Below, piece after piece: positions 53,467 to 62,472 of a stretch of 64,000 nucleotides of DNA. Under the pieces are notes generated by a model. The model was not told the origin of the DNA and ran no database searches. It worked only from the letters and a program-made list of their open reading frames with translations. Made by a program: the position numbers and the translations under genes. Within the stretch, counting starts at the first letter, position 1, and each line of letters starts with the position of its first letter. The stretch comes from Sporosarcina aquimarina (lineage in GTDB: Bacteria > Bacillota > Bacilli > Bacillales_A > Planococcaceae): contig NZ_JACLBZ010000014.1 in NCBI RefSeq assembly GCF_019748715.1, positions 1-64,000 of the forward strand, written 5' to 3'.

Positions 53467-53919
53467 GTGGTTAATTTACTTTATGTCGCAGCAGTTGTGG
53501 CTGCGATCGCATTTCTTATTCTTTGTGTCAGTCTTGCCATGACGCTCGGGTCTTTAAAGACTACTTTAAAAAGCGTCTCGCATACAATGGACGACATGAC
53601 TAAACAACTGGAGGGAGTCACAACAGAAAGTACACAACTCCTTCACAAAACTAATCAGCTGGCTGAGGACTTACAAAGTAAGGCGGAAAAGCTGACCACT
53701 GTAGTGGATGCAGTAAAAGGAGTAGGTGATTCGGTAAACAACTTGAATCAATCCGTGCACCGTATTTCCAGCTCTGTTACTACACAGGCTGAACAAAACA
53801 GTGAAAAAATAGCCCAAGTCTTGCAGTGGGGAACCGTGGCAGTTGGTCTCTACGATCAAGTGAAAGAACGGAAACCGGCAAAGTCCACTGGCTGGACACT
53901 ATATAAGGCCCGCTCCTAG
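53467..53919 (+). CDS. ytxG: DUF948 general stress protein (YtxG)
   Basis: 150 residues. An N-terminal membrane helix (residues 4-25) is followed by a long amphipathic helix rich in Ser, Thr and Gln (SLKTTLKSVSHTMDDMTKQL onward), the DUF948 pattern. The C-terminus is basic. GTG start with AGGGGGAT upstream. It is the first gene of a stress operon with ytxH, behind a sigma-B-type promoter. Its molecular role is unknown; a membrane-anchored coiled coil is likely. Confidence 0.88.
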   Translation: MVNLLYVAAVVAAIAFLILCVSLAMTLGSLKTTLKSVSHTMDDMTKQLEGVTTESTQLLHKTNQLAEDLQSKAEKLTTVVDAVKGVGDSVNNLNQSVHRISSSVTTQAEQNSEKIAQVLQWGTVAVGLYDQVKERKPAKSTGWTLYKARS

Positions 53920-53974
53920 TTCAAGCATTTTCCTTAGCAGCATACCAAACATTCAACACACAGGAGGAAGTAAA

Positions 53975-54634
53975 ATGACAGAAAACAAACCGAACTACAA
54001 TACAAACCAAGGTACCTACGCAAACACGTACGGTGAACCACAATACCCGGCAAATTACACGTACCGTTCTACAAACGATTTATATGAAGAAGATAACAGC
54101 GGAACAGGAAGCTTCCTGGCCGGAGCAATTATCGGAGGTGTCATCGGCGCAGCCACTGCACTTTTCTTGGCACCGAAAACAGGACGTGAGATGCGTGAAG
54201 ATTTCACAACACAAGCAGCACAACTGAAAGATAAAAGCATTGAACTTAGCTCAACTGCAAAAGATAAAGCAATAGAATTATCAAGTACAGCAAAAGATAA
54301 AACGGCGGATTGGACGGACGTTGCCAAAGAGAAAACAGCTGCATTCACTTCCGCTGCAAAAGACAAATCATCGGAACTTTCTCAAACAATCCAAGAGCAA
54401 TCTGGTCAGTTAGTGGATAAAGTGAAATCCGTTGCAGGCAAGACAAATATTCCAATGGATGATGGAACAGTGTCTTCAGAAGGTGAAGAGGCAACAGAAT
54501 ATAAAAGCATGAAGGAAAGCAAAGAAGAGTCTGGCAAGATCAAGAAAGCGGATCAATCTGTAGACCAAAATGAAAAAGAGAAGCCGCATAAAAATGTAAA
54601 CCCGAATAAAACTGTGAGTGCAAGCAAAAAATAA
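53975..54634 (+). CDS. ytxH: YtxH-family general stress protein
   Basis: 219 residues. A Tyr/Asn-rich N-terminus is followed by a glycine-zipper membrane helix (FLAGAIIGGVIGAATALFLAP, about residues 48-68) and then a repetitive amphipathic helix. That helix has repeats of about 11 residues around ELSSTAKDKA, like LEA proteins, and ends in a charged tail. This is longer than B. subtilis YtxH because of the extended repeat and tail. CAGGAGGAAG ribosome site. ytxJ, which follows in B. subtilis, is absent here. Confidence 0.88.
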   Translation: MTENKPNYNTNQGTYANTYGEPQYPANYTYRSTNDLYEEDNSGTGSFLAGAIIGGVIGAATALFLAPKTGREMREDFTTQAAQLKDKSIELSSTAKDKAIELSSTAKDKTADWTDVAKEKTAAFTSAAKDKSSELSQTIQEQSGQLVDKVKSVAGKTNIPMDDGTVSSEGEEATEYKSMKESKEESGKIKKADQSVDQNEKEKPHKNVNPNKTVSASKK

Positions 54635-54646
54635 TGCTCAATAAAT

Positions 54647-54690
54647 TAAGAGGCTGTCATTTTCTATATGAGAATGACAGCCTCTTTACA
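54647..54690. terminator. Bidirectional terminator between ytxH and the FtsA-like gene
   Basis: AGAGGCTGTCATT/AATGACAGCCTCT, a 13-bp perfect stem with an 11-nt loop, flanked by A- and T-rich sequence. Two genes converge on it. Confidence 0.88.
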
Positions 54691-54692
54691 CT

Positions 54693-56843
54693 TTATTCAA
54701 ATTGAATTTCCAGTCGGTCTCCGCCAAAAATAGGTTCATTGAAACGAATGGATTCTCCGTTACGCAGCAAAAGATAAGCAGAAGCGGAGTTAGTAGGCAG
54801 CGAGAAATCTGTGAATGAAAAAATGTCGCTGAAAATGATAGGTGCATCTGAGACGGACTTAAATTCTACTTGATCTTCGGGTTGAACCTGATAAGCATGG
54901 TCCGCCAGCTGACCGTTGATGTATACGGCAGTGCGTTGTTTCTTGATACTGACAGGTTCAGTATTGAACATAACATCTGCACGAGCTTCCAAGATAATCT
55001 CCAATTCGTCCGCAATTTCTTTAATAGATAAATGCTCAGGAGATCTGGTCTCAATGATATCGCCGTCTTGGATTATATATTGATGAGTAATCTCTCTACC
55101 ATCTACGAGATATTTAGACGGACGATGTTTCAGGATATGATTGCTCCCGTTCCACTTTACGGAAAACGATTCTGCAGATACTTTCGGATGTTGTATGCTG
55201 TACACTTTTTCAATAGCCGCACCTAATGTGTTTGCTTGCCGTACAATCAATTCATCACGATCTGAGACCATAGTGTCTATAGAGGCAACTTGTCCGTTCA
55301 GTAATACCTCGCTGTCAACTGTTACAGCCAAACCATCTAAGTGAAAATGGATCGATGCAGGACCATCTACTAAATCTTTAACTGCAGCTTCTGCGTCTTT
55401 GCCGTCCATTCCGAAATCCAGTTCAATTACATCTTGATTACGAATACGATCTTTCGTGCTGGCTTCTCTGCCATTTAATAAAATCGTGGTGGAAGACCCG
55501 TGTTCGCCAGGAATCGTTACCCAGCGCCCGTTTAATTTCACTGTCAAAGCGAGTCCGGGCTTTCCGTATAATTGGCGAGCAGTGACATGCGCTGCAAGTA
55601 ATGCGTCGCCGACTGTCATTTCTTTTAGTTCGAAAAGACGAATATCCTGCTCGTTGACTGTGATGGACATGTAGTGAATCGGTGCTCTCTTCGCAGCAAT
55701 GGCAATTCCAATCGGCGTGACGAGTGCAGGGGAAGCTTCAATCGTGTCGTTAAGAGTGACGCCTGTCAATGCATCCAAGCTTCGAATCGCCACCCGGTTC
55801 TCAGGCAGCTCCAGTTGGACGCTTAACTCTTTTGATAATGTGGGCGTCAAACTTCCGCCTCCAACAATCATAACAGCCTGCGGAGAGGTCCCGTTATTTA
55901 ATCTTCTAATCTCTTCGCTGATGGAAATAGCCAAGCGTTGTACAGCAGGACGAATGACGTCAATAACTTCCTCCGCTGGAATTTCTTGTTCGAACCCCAA
56001 AATATCGTGAAAGGTGAGCGTTTCCTGCGAAGCTATTTGACGTTTCATTTGTTCGGCAAGCGGGAAGTCGAGCAAGTAATGACTGCTCAAAGTTTCCGTT
56101 ACTTCATCACCTGCTACCGGGACCATGCCATACGCTGTTACGGTATTTTCATTCGCGATCGCAATATCCGATGTACCGGCGCCAATATCGACTAATGCAA
56201 TATTCAACCTTCTCATGGAAGGCGGGATGAGGACATTAATCGCGGCAATCGGTTCAAGGGTTAATGCTTCCATCTCTAAATCTGCCCGTTTTAACGCCGC
56301 GAGTAATGATTCAACGACAACACGCGGTAAGAATGTAGCGATAACTTCGACTGTTGCTTCTTTTCCTTTCTGGTCGATCAGACTGCCGATTTCCTCGCCA
56401 TTTAATTTATAGTGAAGTACGGAATAGCCAACACAGTAATAATGATCGTCCTCTTTCAGTTCATCCGAAGTGAGCAAAGTTTGCTGTGCATTCTGAACCG
56501 CTGATAATTCCAAGCGGTTAATATCCTCAGTCGAAATCAATGATCGTTCCGAGATATCAATCGTTATGGAGCCTTCTGCTGTCTTCAGAGAGCGACCTGC
56601 CGCTGCCACGCTGACATGCTGCAACTTACCATGATGCTGTTCTAGCTCTTGTTTAATCTCTTGAATGATAGACGCCACGCTTAAAATATTATGTATTTGT
56701 CCGTCAATCATCGAGCGTTCCTTATGTTCTTTCGAAATTAAATCGATGATATGAAACGAATCATCATATTCTTCAAGCACAATACCGACTACAGAACGCG
56801 TTCCGATGTCGAGTGCAAATAATGTGTTAACCAGGATTTTCAA
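54693..56843 (-). CDS. FtsA-like ATPase with repetitive C-terminal extension
   Basis: 716 residues. Residues 1 to about 385 are an actin-like FtsA/PilM-type ATPase: phosphate loops FALDIGTRSVVGIVLEE and LVDIGAGTSDIAI, adenosine loop MIVGGGSLTPTL, and an FtsA-style 1C domain between them. The remaining 330 residues contain four to five degenerate modules of about 65 residues sharing a hydrophobic-x-NG pair and a closing GD-x-hydrophobic-E strand (LNGREAS..., LLNGQVAS..., VDGREIT..., INGQLAD...). Normal FtsA has about 420-440 residues and a membrane helix, which is absent here. A TTG start abuts AAGAGG; a CTG 9 bp later is an alternative. Function is unknown; a link to cell division or envelope assembly is inferred. 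Confidence 0.8.
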   Translation of the reverse strand: MKILVNTLFALDIGTRSVVGIVLEEYDDSFHIIDLISKEHKERSMIDGQIHNILSVASIIQEIKQELEQHHGKLQHVSVAAAGRSLKTAEGSITIDISERSLISTEDINRLELSAVQNAQQTLLTSDELKEDDHYYCVGYSVLHYKLNGEEIGSLIDQKGKEATVEVIATFLPRVVVESLLAALKRADLEMEALTLEPIAAINVLIPPSMRRLNIALVDIGAGTSDIAIANENTVTAYGMVPVAGDEVTETLSSHYLLDFPLAEQMKRQIASQETLTFHDILGFEQEIPAEEVIDVIRPAVQRLAISISEEIRRLNNGTSPQAVMIVGGGSLTPTLSKELSVQLELPENRVAIRSLDALTGVTLNDTIEASPALVTPIGIAIAAKRAPIHYMSITVNEQDIRLFELKEMTVGDALLAAHVTARQLYGKPGLALTVKLNGRWVTIPGEHGSSTTILLNGREASTKDRIRNQDVIELDFGMDGKDAEAAVKDLVDGPASIHFHLDGLAVTVDSEVLLNGQVASIDTMVSDRDELIVRQANTLGAAIEKVYSIQHPKVSAESFSVKWNGSNHILKHRPSKYLVDGREITHQYIIQDGDIIETRSPEHLSIKEIADELEIILEARADVMFNTEPVSIKKQRTAVYINGQLADHAYQVQPEDQVEFKSVSDAPIIFSDIFSFTDFSLPTNSASAYLLLRNGESIRFNEPIFGGDRLEIQFE

Positions 56844-57005
56844 CCTCTTTTCAAGCTTTATTCTATGTGAAAATAGTGAAAATGTATTAATTCGGTGAAA
56901 TTGCGTGACTTTTCAAAGATAAGTCATTATACTTGGTCTATTATATAAAAATGTAACATAGATTCCGGACTTAGAAAAGGATGATATGTGCGGGGAGGAG
57001 ACAGA

Positions 57006-58091
57006 ATGATGAGCAAGCAAGATTTAGGTGAGTTAAGAGGTCGCATTGATCAGTTAAACAATAATATTTTGGATTTGATCAATGAGCGTACCGCCATTGT
57101 ACAAGAAATTGGTAAACTTAAGGAAAAGCAAGGTGTGAATAGATATGATCCAATCCGCGAACGGGAGATGCTAAACGTCTTAAAGGATGCGAATAACGGT
57201 CCATTACCAGACGGAATCCTGGAGCAAGTGTTCAAATCGATTTTCATGTCAGCGCTTGAGGTGCAGCAAGATGAGCAGAAGAACGCATTGCTCGTATCCC
57301 GTGCACGGAAAGCTGAAGATACAATTGTAAATGTGAACGGCCAGAAAATCGGAGGTGGGGAACCTACTTTCATTTATGGTCCTTGCGCAGTAGAATCTTA
57401 CGAGCAAGTATTGGCTGTTGCACAATCTATCAAAGCAAAAGGCTTAACGATGATTCGTGGTGGAGCTTACAAGCCGCGTACATCTCCATATGACTTCCAA
57501 GGGCTTGGTCTGGAAGGACTGAAAATTTTAAAAAGAGTTGCGGATGAGACAGGACTTTCCATTGTCACTGAAATCATCACACCAGCACATTTGGAGGAAG
57601 CACTCGAGTATATCGATGTAATCCAAATTGGTGCTCGTAATATGCAGAACTTCGAATTGCTGAAAGAAGCGGGCATGGTTGATAAGCCGGTACTTCTGAA
57701 GCGCGGAATGTCAGCTACGATTTCTGAGTTTGTTAACGCAGCTGAATATATTATCTCTAAAGGAAATACTGAAATTATGCTATGTGAGCGTGGAATCCGT
57801 ACATACGAAACGGCTACACGAAATACACTCGATATTTCAGCGGTTCCAATTTTGAAGCAAGAAACGCATTTGCCGGTATTCGTCGACGTGACGCACTCTA
57901 CAGGACGCAAAGACCTATTGCTTCCAACGGCGAAAGCAGCGATTGCAGTAGGAGCAGATGGTGTCATGGCAGAAGTTCATCCGGATCCTGCAGTAGCACT
58001 GTCGGATTCAGCACAACAAATGAACCTAGAGCAGTTTGATACGTTCTATGAAGAAATGAATCGCTTCATGAAGACACACCAAACAATCTGA
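57006..58091 (+). CDS. aroA: DAHP synthase fused to chorismate mutase
   Basis: 361 residues. An N-terminal AroQ-type chorismate mutase domain (residues 1 to about 90; [26 protein letters not shown]) is fused to a DAHP synthase barrel. The barrel contains [31 protein letters not shown] and [14 protein letters not shown]. The first step of aromatic synthesis is thus feedback-linked through chorismate or prephenate. ATG 57006 is chosen (GGGGAGGAG upstream). Placement directly before ccpA matches B. subtilis aroA-ccpA. Confidence 0.94.
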   Translation: MMSKQDLGELRGRIDQLNNNILDLINERTAIVQEIGKLKEKQGVNRYDPIREREMLNVLKDANNGPLPDGILEQVFKSIFMSALEVQQDEQKNALLVSRARKAEDTIVNVNGQKIGGGEPTFIYGPCAVESYEQVLAVAQSIKAKGLTMIRGGAYKPRTSPYDFQGLGLEGLKILKRVADETGLSIVTEIITPAHLEEALEYIDVIQIGARNMQNFELLKEAGMVDKPVLLKRGMSATISEFVNAAEYIISKGNTEIMLCERGIRTYETATRNTLDISAVPILKQETHLPVFVDVTHSTGRKDLLLPTAKAAIAVGADGVMAEVHPDPAVALSDSAQQMNLEQFDTFYEEMNRFMKTHQTI

Positions 58092-58096
58092 CAATC

Positions 58097-58135
58097 AGGC
58101 ACCGATCTCAGTAATGAGGATCGGTGCCTTCTATA
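58097..58135 (+). terminator. Terminator after aroA
   Basis: AGGCACCGATC/GATCGGTGCCT, an 11-bp perfect stem with an 11-nt loop, then TCTAT. The U-tract is poor, so readthrough into ccpA is possible. Confidence 0.7.
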
Positions 58136-58344
58136 TAAGTTGAACAACTGATTTTTTACTTATTCACACTAAGTTGCTTGGAGTGGAAGGCATCTTCCTG
58201 GAACGGAAAGTGACGGTTGAGACCGTTCATTCCTTTAATTCATCGTATGTACATAATTAGAAATTTTAAAATAAAGAAAAAACCCTATAAAGATGGGCAA
58301 CACTGTATACTAGTATAGAATAAGGATCGTTGGGAGGATTGGAA

Positions 58345-59343
58345 ATGGCTATCACCATTTACGATGTAGCAAGAGAAGCAAACGTATCTATGGCAACGGT
58401 TTCACGAGTAGTTAATGGAAATCAAAATGTCAAGCCTGCTACTCGAAAAAAAGTATTGGATTGTATTGAGAGGTTAGGATACAGACCGAACGCAGTCGCT
58501 AGAGGGTTGGCTAGCAAAAGGACAACAACGATTGGTGTCATTGTTCCTGACATGTCCAAAAGCTATTATGCAGAATTATCTAGAGGAATTGCAGATGTGG
58601 CGACGATGTATGAATACAATATCATCATCTCCAACTCAGACAAGAGCACTTCACGGGAAGTCGAACTTTTTGAAGATCATTTAGGAAAACAAGTGGACGG
58701 CTTAATTTTCATGAGTGATTCGATCTCTCCAGAAGTGCGGGCAGAAATGAAGACTGCCAATGTACCGATTGTTTTGGCGGGTACATTGGATTTTGAAACC
58801 AATTTACCGTCGGTGAATATTGATCATGAACAAGCCGCTTATGATGTCGTTAAGAAATTAATTGATAATGGGCATAAGCGAATTGCCTTCGTATCAGGCC
58901 CGTTCACACGTGATATTAACCGTGTGTGTAAACGGGTAGGTTATATCCGGGCTCTAGAAGAAGCCGGTATGCCGATTGATGAATCATTGATTGTCGAGAC
59001 AGATAATACGTATGATGATGCCTATGAAAGTTGGAATGTATTAGGGAAATTGGCAGATCATCCAACAGCTGTCATGACTAGCAGCGATGAGGTGGCGGTT
59101 GGAATTATGAATGGCGTACGTGATGAAGGTCTGAGTATACCAGATGATGTAGAAATCATTTGTTTCCAACACTCCATTCTCGCAAGAATCGTCCGTCCAC
59201 AACTGTCGGCTATTGTCGTTCCTTTGTATGACCTCGGTGCAGTATCCATGCGTTTGCTGACAAAGTTGATCAATGAAGAAGAGGTAGAAGAAACAGAGGT
59301 TATCTTACCGTATCATCTAGAAGAGCGCCAGTCTGTAAAGTAA
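58345..59343 (+). CDS. ccpA: Catabolite control protein A
   Basis: 332-residue LacI-family regulator that, with HPr-Ser-P, binds cre boxes. ATG 58345 follows GGGAGGA; the TTG 58330 lies before the site. The helix-turn-helix begins [24 protein letters not shown] and the hinge [18 protein letters not shown] is almost that of B. subtilis CcpA. The C-terminal periplasmic-binding-like core carries the HPr contact surface. At least one cre box, before actP (26116), lies in this window. Confidence 0.96.
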   Translation: MAITIYDVAREANVSMATVSRVVNGNQNVKPATRKKVLDCIERLGYRPNAVARGLASKRTTTIGVIVPDMSKSYYAELSRGIADVATMYEYNIIISNSDKSTSREVELFEDHLGKQVDGLIFMSDSISPEVRAEMKTANVPIVLAGTLDFETNLPSVNIDHEQAAYDVVKKLIDNGHKRIAFVSGPFTRDINRVCKRVGYIRALEEAGMPIDESLIVETDNTYDDAYESWNVLGKLADHPTAVMTSSDEVAVGIMNGVRDEGLSIPDDVEIICFQHSILARIVRPQLSAIVVPLYDLGAVSMRLLTKLINEEEVEETEVILPYHLEERQSVK

Positions 59344-59348
59344 AAACG

Positions 59349-59380
59349 AGCAACTTATCATTTGGATAAGTTGCTTGTTT
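59349..59380 (+). terminator. Terminator after ccpA (copy 1)
   Basis: AGCAACTTATC/GATAAGTTGCT, an 11-bp stem with a 5-nt loop, then TGTTT. It is nearly identical to the hairpin at 59780. Confidence 0.82.
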
Positions 59381-59412
59381 GTGTAGATTAAGAAACTAGT
59401 GGGTGAGGCACC

Positions 59413-59575
59413 GTTGACCTGCATTCCGGGCGGTTGCTTTCCGCGTGGCTCCTGCGGGGTTTCACCTGTCGGGCTAATCCCACAGGAAAAGCCGGAACGA
59501 AAAACGGCTTTTGCGAACAAAAGCGTAGCGTTGAGAGCATATTTTCGCCTTTCGCCGCCTTCCACCACGATCAAC
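59413..59575. repeat. GC-rich Bacillaceae-type intergenic repeat element
   Basis: About 163 bp bounded by GTTGACC and GATCAAC, with related GGGCGG/CCGCC blocks forming imperfect terminal inverted repeats. The interior has GCTTTCCGCGTGGCTCCTGC and GGGCTAATCCCACAGGAA. From memory this resembles a repetitive intergenic element common in Bacillaceae and Planococcaceae genomes. It is clearly richer in GC than its surroundings. Open frames through it are artefacts. The rest of the gap to 59761 shows nothing I can name. Confidence 0.65.
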
Positions 59576-59761
59576 TGGCGTAATATCCTGAGGATGATGG
59601 ATATAGGAAATAACATTCGAGTTAAAGAATAGAAATATTTTTTGTTCAAGGAAGAAAATATCAAACTTTCCACAGTGTTTCCACTATGTATAAAATCTTC
59701 GGTATGCAAGCACAGACGATCTTACATCATTTAATTACACTATCATATATTCGCCTTTATT

Positions 59762-59778
59762 CTATGTAGGCTACATAG
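59762..59778. other. 17-bp palindrome beside the second terminator
   Basis: CTATGTAG-G-CTACATAG, perfect 8-bp arms around one base, immediately before the copy-2 terminator. It could be an operator or an extra hairpin. Confidence 0.6.
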
Positions 59779-59779
59779 T

Positions 59780-59816
59780 CAAGCAACTTATCACTGAGAT
59801 AAGTTGCTTGTTTTTT
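59780..59816 (+). terminator. Second copy of the ccpA-type terminator
   Basis: CAAGCAACTTATC/GATAAGTTGCTTG, a 13-bp perfect stem, then TTTTTT on the plus strand. It lies just before the acuC 3' end. Confidence 0.85.
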
Positions 59817-59825
59817 ATAAATAGA

Positions 59826-60983
59826 TTACGAACCATTGCGAATGACATGGAGAGCTCTCGTTAGCATTTGCTCATTCTTTTCATTGATATCCTTTTTACG
59901 TGGCACAGGCTCGTACAAATTGGGGGGGTCTTCCCATGTTTCAATCAGGGAAACAGGGGATTCCGGCTGCCATTTTTTCAACCATTCTTCAGGCAGAGCG
60001 CCGGTTGGAGCTGGAATCGCTTTCATAGTTAACCATAAGTGAGACCAAGCGCGTGGAACGACGCGCCATATATCATAACCACCTCCGCCTATTGCAATCC
60101 AACGTCCATCACAATATTCTTCTGCCAGTTCTTTGGCAACTTTTGGAATCTCTTTGTAAATCTTCATCGTTCCATACAAATGGGTTAGCGGATCAAAATA
60201 ATGTGCGTCCGCACCGTTTTGTGTCAGTATCACATCAGGTTTAAAAAACTCTGCAACTTCCCGCAATGCTGTACGATAAATGTGTAAGAACGATTCGTCT
60301 TCCGTGAATGCATCCACAGGGAAATTGAAAGAAGTGCCATATCCTTTACCGTTCCCACGCTCCGTTACGTTCCCGGTTCCTGGGAATAAATAACGGCCGG
60401 TTTCATGGATAGAAAATGTACAAACACTTGGATCGTCATAGAATGTCCATTGCACACCATCTCCATGATGTGCATCCGTATCGACGTAAAGCACACGGGC
60501 ACCGTACTTTTCCTGCAAATATTTTATTGCAACAGAGCTGTCATTATAGATACAAAACCCTGATGCTTTGCCCTGAAAACCATGGTGTAAGCCTCCGCCT
60601 AGATTCAGAGCAAATCTTGAACGACCTTCCATCACTTCCTCAATCGCAGTGAGCGTTCCGCCGACTAGTAGTGCACTGGCTTCATGCATATTAGGGAAGA
60701 AGGGAGTATCTTCTGTTCCGATTCCATATATACTGCCAATATTTTCACTTACTTCACCTTTACTTGCTTTTTTCACAATTTCAATATACTTCGCGTCGTG
60801 AGCTAACAGTAGTTCTTCATCGGTTGCCGATCTTGGCACGACAATTTCATCTGGCTGGATCGCATGGATTTCTTCCAGTAAATCTTTAGTTAAGATAATT
60901 CGTTTTTGATTGAATGGGTGTGTCTCCGAAAACTCATAATTTAATTGGTCGGGTGAAAATATAAAACTTGCTTGTTTTTTCAT
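59826..60983 (-). CDS. acuC: AcuC, class I/II histone-deacetylase-fold protein deacetylase
   Basis: 385-residue Zn-dependent deacetylase. ATG 60983 overlaps the acuB stop (ATGA), with GGAGATGAA upstream; the frame to 61010 is not needed. Catalytic residues appear in LNLGGGLHHGF (His pair), YVDTDAHHGDGVQ (zinc Asp, His), TQNGADAHYFDPL (zinc Asp) and GGGGYD. In B. subtilis AcuC removes the acetyl group that AcuA places on acetyl-CoA synthetase, restoring activity. acuA-acuB-acuC form one operon. Confidence 0.95.
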   Translation of the reverse strand: MKKQASFIFSPDQLNYEFSETHPFNQKRIILTKDLLEEIHAIQPDEIVVPRSATDEELLLAHDAKYIEIVKKASKGEVSENIGSIYGIGTEDTPFFPNMHEASALLVGGTLTAIEEVMEGRSRFALNLGGGLHHGFQGKASGFCIYNDSSVAIKYLQEKYGARVLYVDTDAHHGDGVQWTFYDDPSVCTFSIHETGRYLFPGTGNVTERGNGKGYGTSFNFPVDAFTEDESFLHIYRTALREVAEFFKPDVILTQNGADAHYFDPLTHLYGTMKIYKEIPKVAKELAEEYCDGRWIAIGGGGYDIWRVVPRAWSHLWLTMKAIPAPTGALPEEWLKKWQPESPVSLIETWEDPPNLYEPVPRKKDINEKNEQMLTRALHVIRNGS

Positions 60984-61624
60984 AAGTTCATCTCCGGTTC
61001 GCTCGGCCAAAGAACCTGAAACCCTTCCATTTTTAAATCTTCGATGATGGAAAGGGGATTCATCCGTTTGATTCTGACAGCTAGAATTTTATATGATTCG
61101 TCATCTTGATAAGGATAGACAAGAACACTCAGCACATTGGTATTATGGTGATGAAATACTTTTGATACTTCAAAAAGAATGCCTGGTTGATTTGGGACTC
61201 TAATTTGAATATGAGAACTTGGCTGGTTCGCACCTGTCAATTCAATATAATTGTAGAGCAGATCTGTTTTGGTCAGTATACCGACGAGTTGATAATTTGA
61301 TACGATAGGTAAACAACCGATTTCATATGTGTAAAATAGCAAAGCAGCCTCTTCTATAAAATCTCTTGGATGACCAATGATCAAATCAGTTTTCATAATT
61401 TTAGAAAGAGGTGTTTCATAGAGTAATGTTTCTAACTCATCGGAGAGGCTGGAAGGGGCGGCTTCTTTGACATCACGATCCGTTACCAATCCAATTAAGC
61501 GGTCATTTTCTATGATCGGTATATGTCTGATCTTTTTCTTTTGCATCAAATGGACAGCTTCTGCGATCGTATGCGTGGAATTCAACGTAATAACGTCATT
61601 CTTCATAATGTCTAGTACGAGCAT
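60980..61624 (-). CDS. acuB: AcuB, CBS-pair plus ACT domain protein
   Basis: 214 residues. ATG 61624 is chosen because the ATG at 61630 touches the GTGAGGA site. Two CBS motifs (residues 1-60 with HIPIIENDRLIGLVTDRDV, and about 75-130 with CLPIVSNYQLVGILTKTDL) are followed by an ACT domain (about 138-212, QIRVPNQPGILFEVSKVF). It probably senses a nucleotide or amino acid and adjusts AcuA/AcuC activity. It lies between them in the operon. Confidence 0.93.
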   Translation of the reverse strand: MLVLDIMKNDVITLNSTHTIAEAVHLMQKKKIRHIPIIENDRLIGLVTDRDVKEAAPSSLSDELETLLYETPLSKIMKTDLIIGHPRDFIEEAALLFYTYEIGCLPIVSNYQLVGILTKTDLLYNYIELTGANQPSSHIQIRVPNQPGILFEVSKVFHHHNTNVLSVLVYPYQDDESYKILAVRIKRMNPLSIIEDLKMEGFQVLWPSEPEMNL

Positions 61625-61639
61625 CGTCATTCCTCACTT

Positions 61640-62272
61640 TCAGTAGTTTACCCGGTTTTTGAAACGAACTCGATCAAATTGTAGGATCGATTCTTCGTCG
61701 ACTCTTTTTCCTATCCGTGCCATCAAACAATTGGCTGGGTGTGAGCATACCTCCGGATCGTCCGTTGAGAAAAACTCCATTCCGCCAGCACGCATCATTT
61801 TTTCCATGACTTTTCGGTATTCCCAAACTGTCAATCCGGTTCCTTTTAGATCCCAATGCCAATAATACTCCGTCGTGATCACGATATAATCTTCCATTGC
61901 ATCGTCGATCATCGATAACTCCAGCAATGACTTTCCGATATGAGCACCCCGATAAGCTGCAGCTACTTCGACAGCACCAAGCTCAATTAAGTTGGATAAT
62001 TTTGCTTCATACCATCTTTCAAGTGGATCAGGATAGAGAAAGGTCACGTAGCCGACGATCATGTCTCCGATTCTCGCGATATTGATGCGTCCTTCTGGAA
62101 ATGAAGCAATTTTTACTAATGCTTCTTGTTGCTGTTTAGGTGGACGAAATGCTTTCAGTCCTTCATGGAAATTAAGCGCAGACAATTGCTCAGATGAAAT
62201 AGGTCCTTCAATAATTAATTCACCTTCTTCGTGAGGAAACGATCTTGAAAAATACGTTTTTCTATGTTCCAC
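61640..62272 (-). CDS. acuA: AcuA, GNAT protein acetyltransferase
   Basis: 210 residues, the length of B. subtilis AcuA. The GTG at 62272 is preferred because the GTG at 62281 is part of AAGGAAGGAG. A GNAT core is visible as ELGAVEVAAAYRGAHIGKSLLE (acetyl-CoA pyrophosphate loop, near residues 110-130). AcuA acetylates and inactivates acetyl-CoA synthetase. acsA, which is divergent to it in B. subtilis, is not found here; a penicillin-binding protein gene occupies the upstream side. Confidence 0.93.
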   Translation of the reverse strand: MEHRKTYFSRSFPHEEGELIIEGPISSEQLSALNFHEGLKAFRPPKQQQEALVKIASFPEGRINIARIGDMIVGYVTFLYPDPLERWYEAKLSNLIELGAVEVAAAYRGAHIGKSLLELSMIDDAMEDYIVITTEYYWHWDLKGTGLTVWEYRKVMEKMMRAGGMEFFSTDDPEVCSHPANCLMARIGKRVDEESILQFDRVRFKNRVNY

Positions 62273-62427
62273 GCAGTTCACTCCTTCCTTTTCAATTTAC
62301 CCTTAAAGTTGGCAGGTAATCGCTGTGAGCCCAATATGTGCTACTCTACTTCAAGTATACAATTTATGTTGGAAAAATGCGTGTAGTTTTCAGAATATCA
62401 TGAAATTGTCAATGTTATTTTTTCACA

Positions 62428-62466
62428 GAAAAAACCGAATTACAAAAGAATAATTGTAATTCGGTT
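62428..62466 (-). terminator. Terminator of the penicillin-binding protein gene
   Basis: On the minus strand, ACCGAATTACAA pairs with TTGTAATTCGGT, followed by TTTTTT. Confidence 0.9.
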
Positions 62467-62472
62467 TCATAT

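Noticed and set aside
59317-59709. Open frames on both strands (130 codons minus, 77 codons plus) across the repeat element
   Set aside because: Produced by the GC-rich repeat; no ribosome sites and one overlaps the ccpA end.
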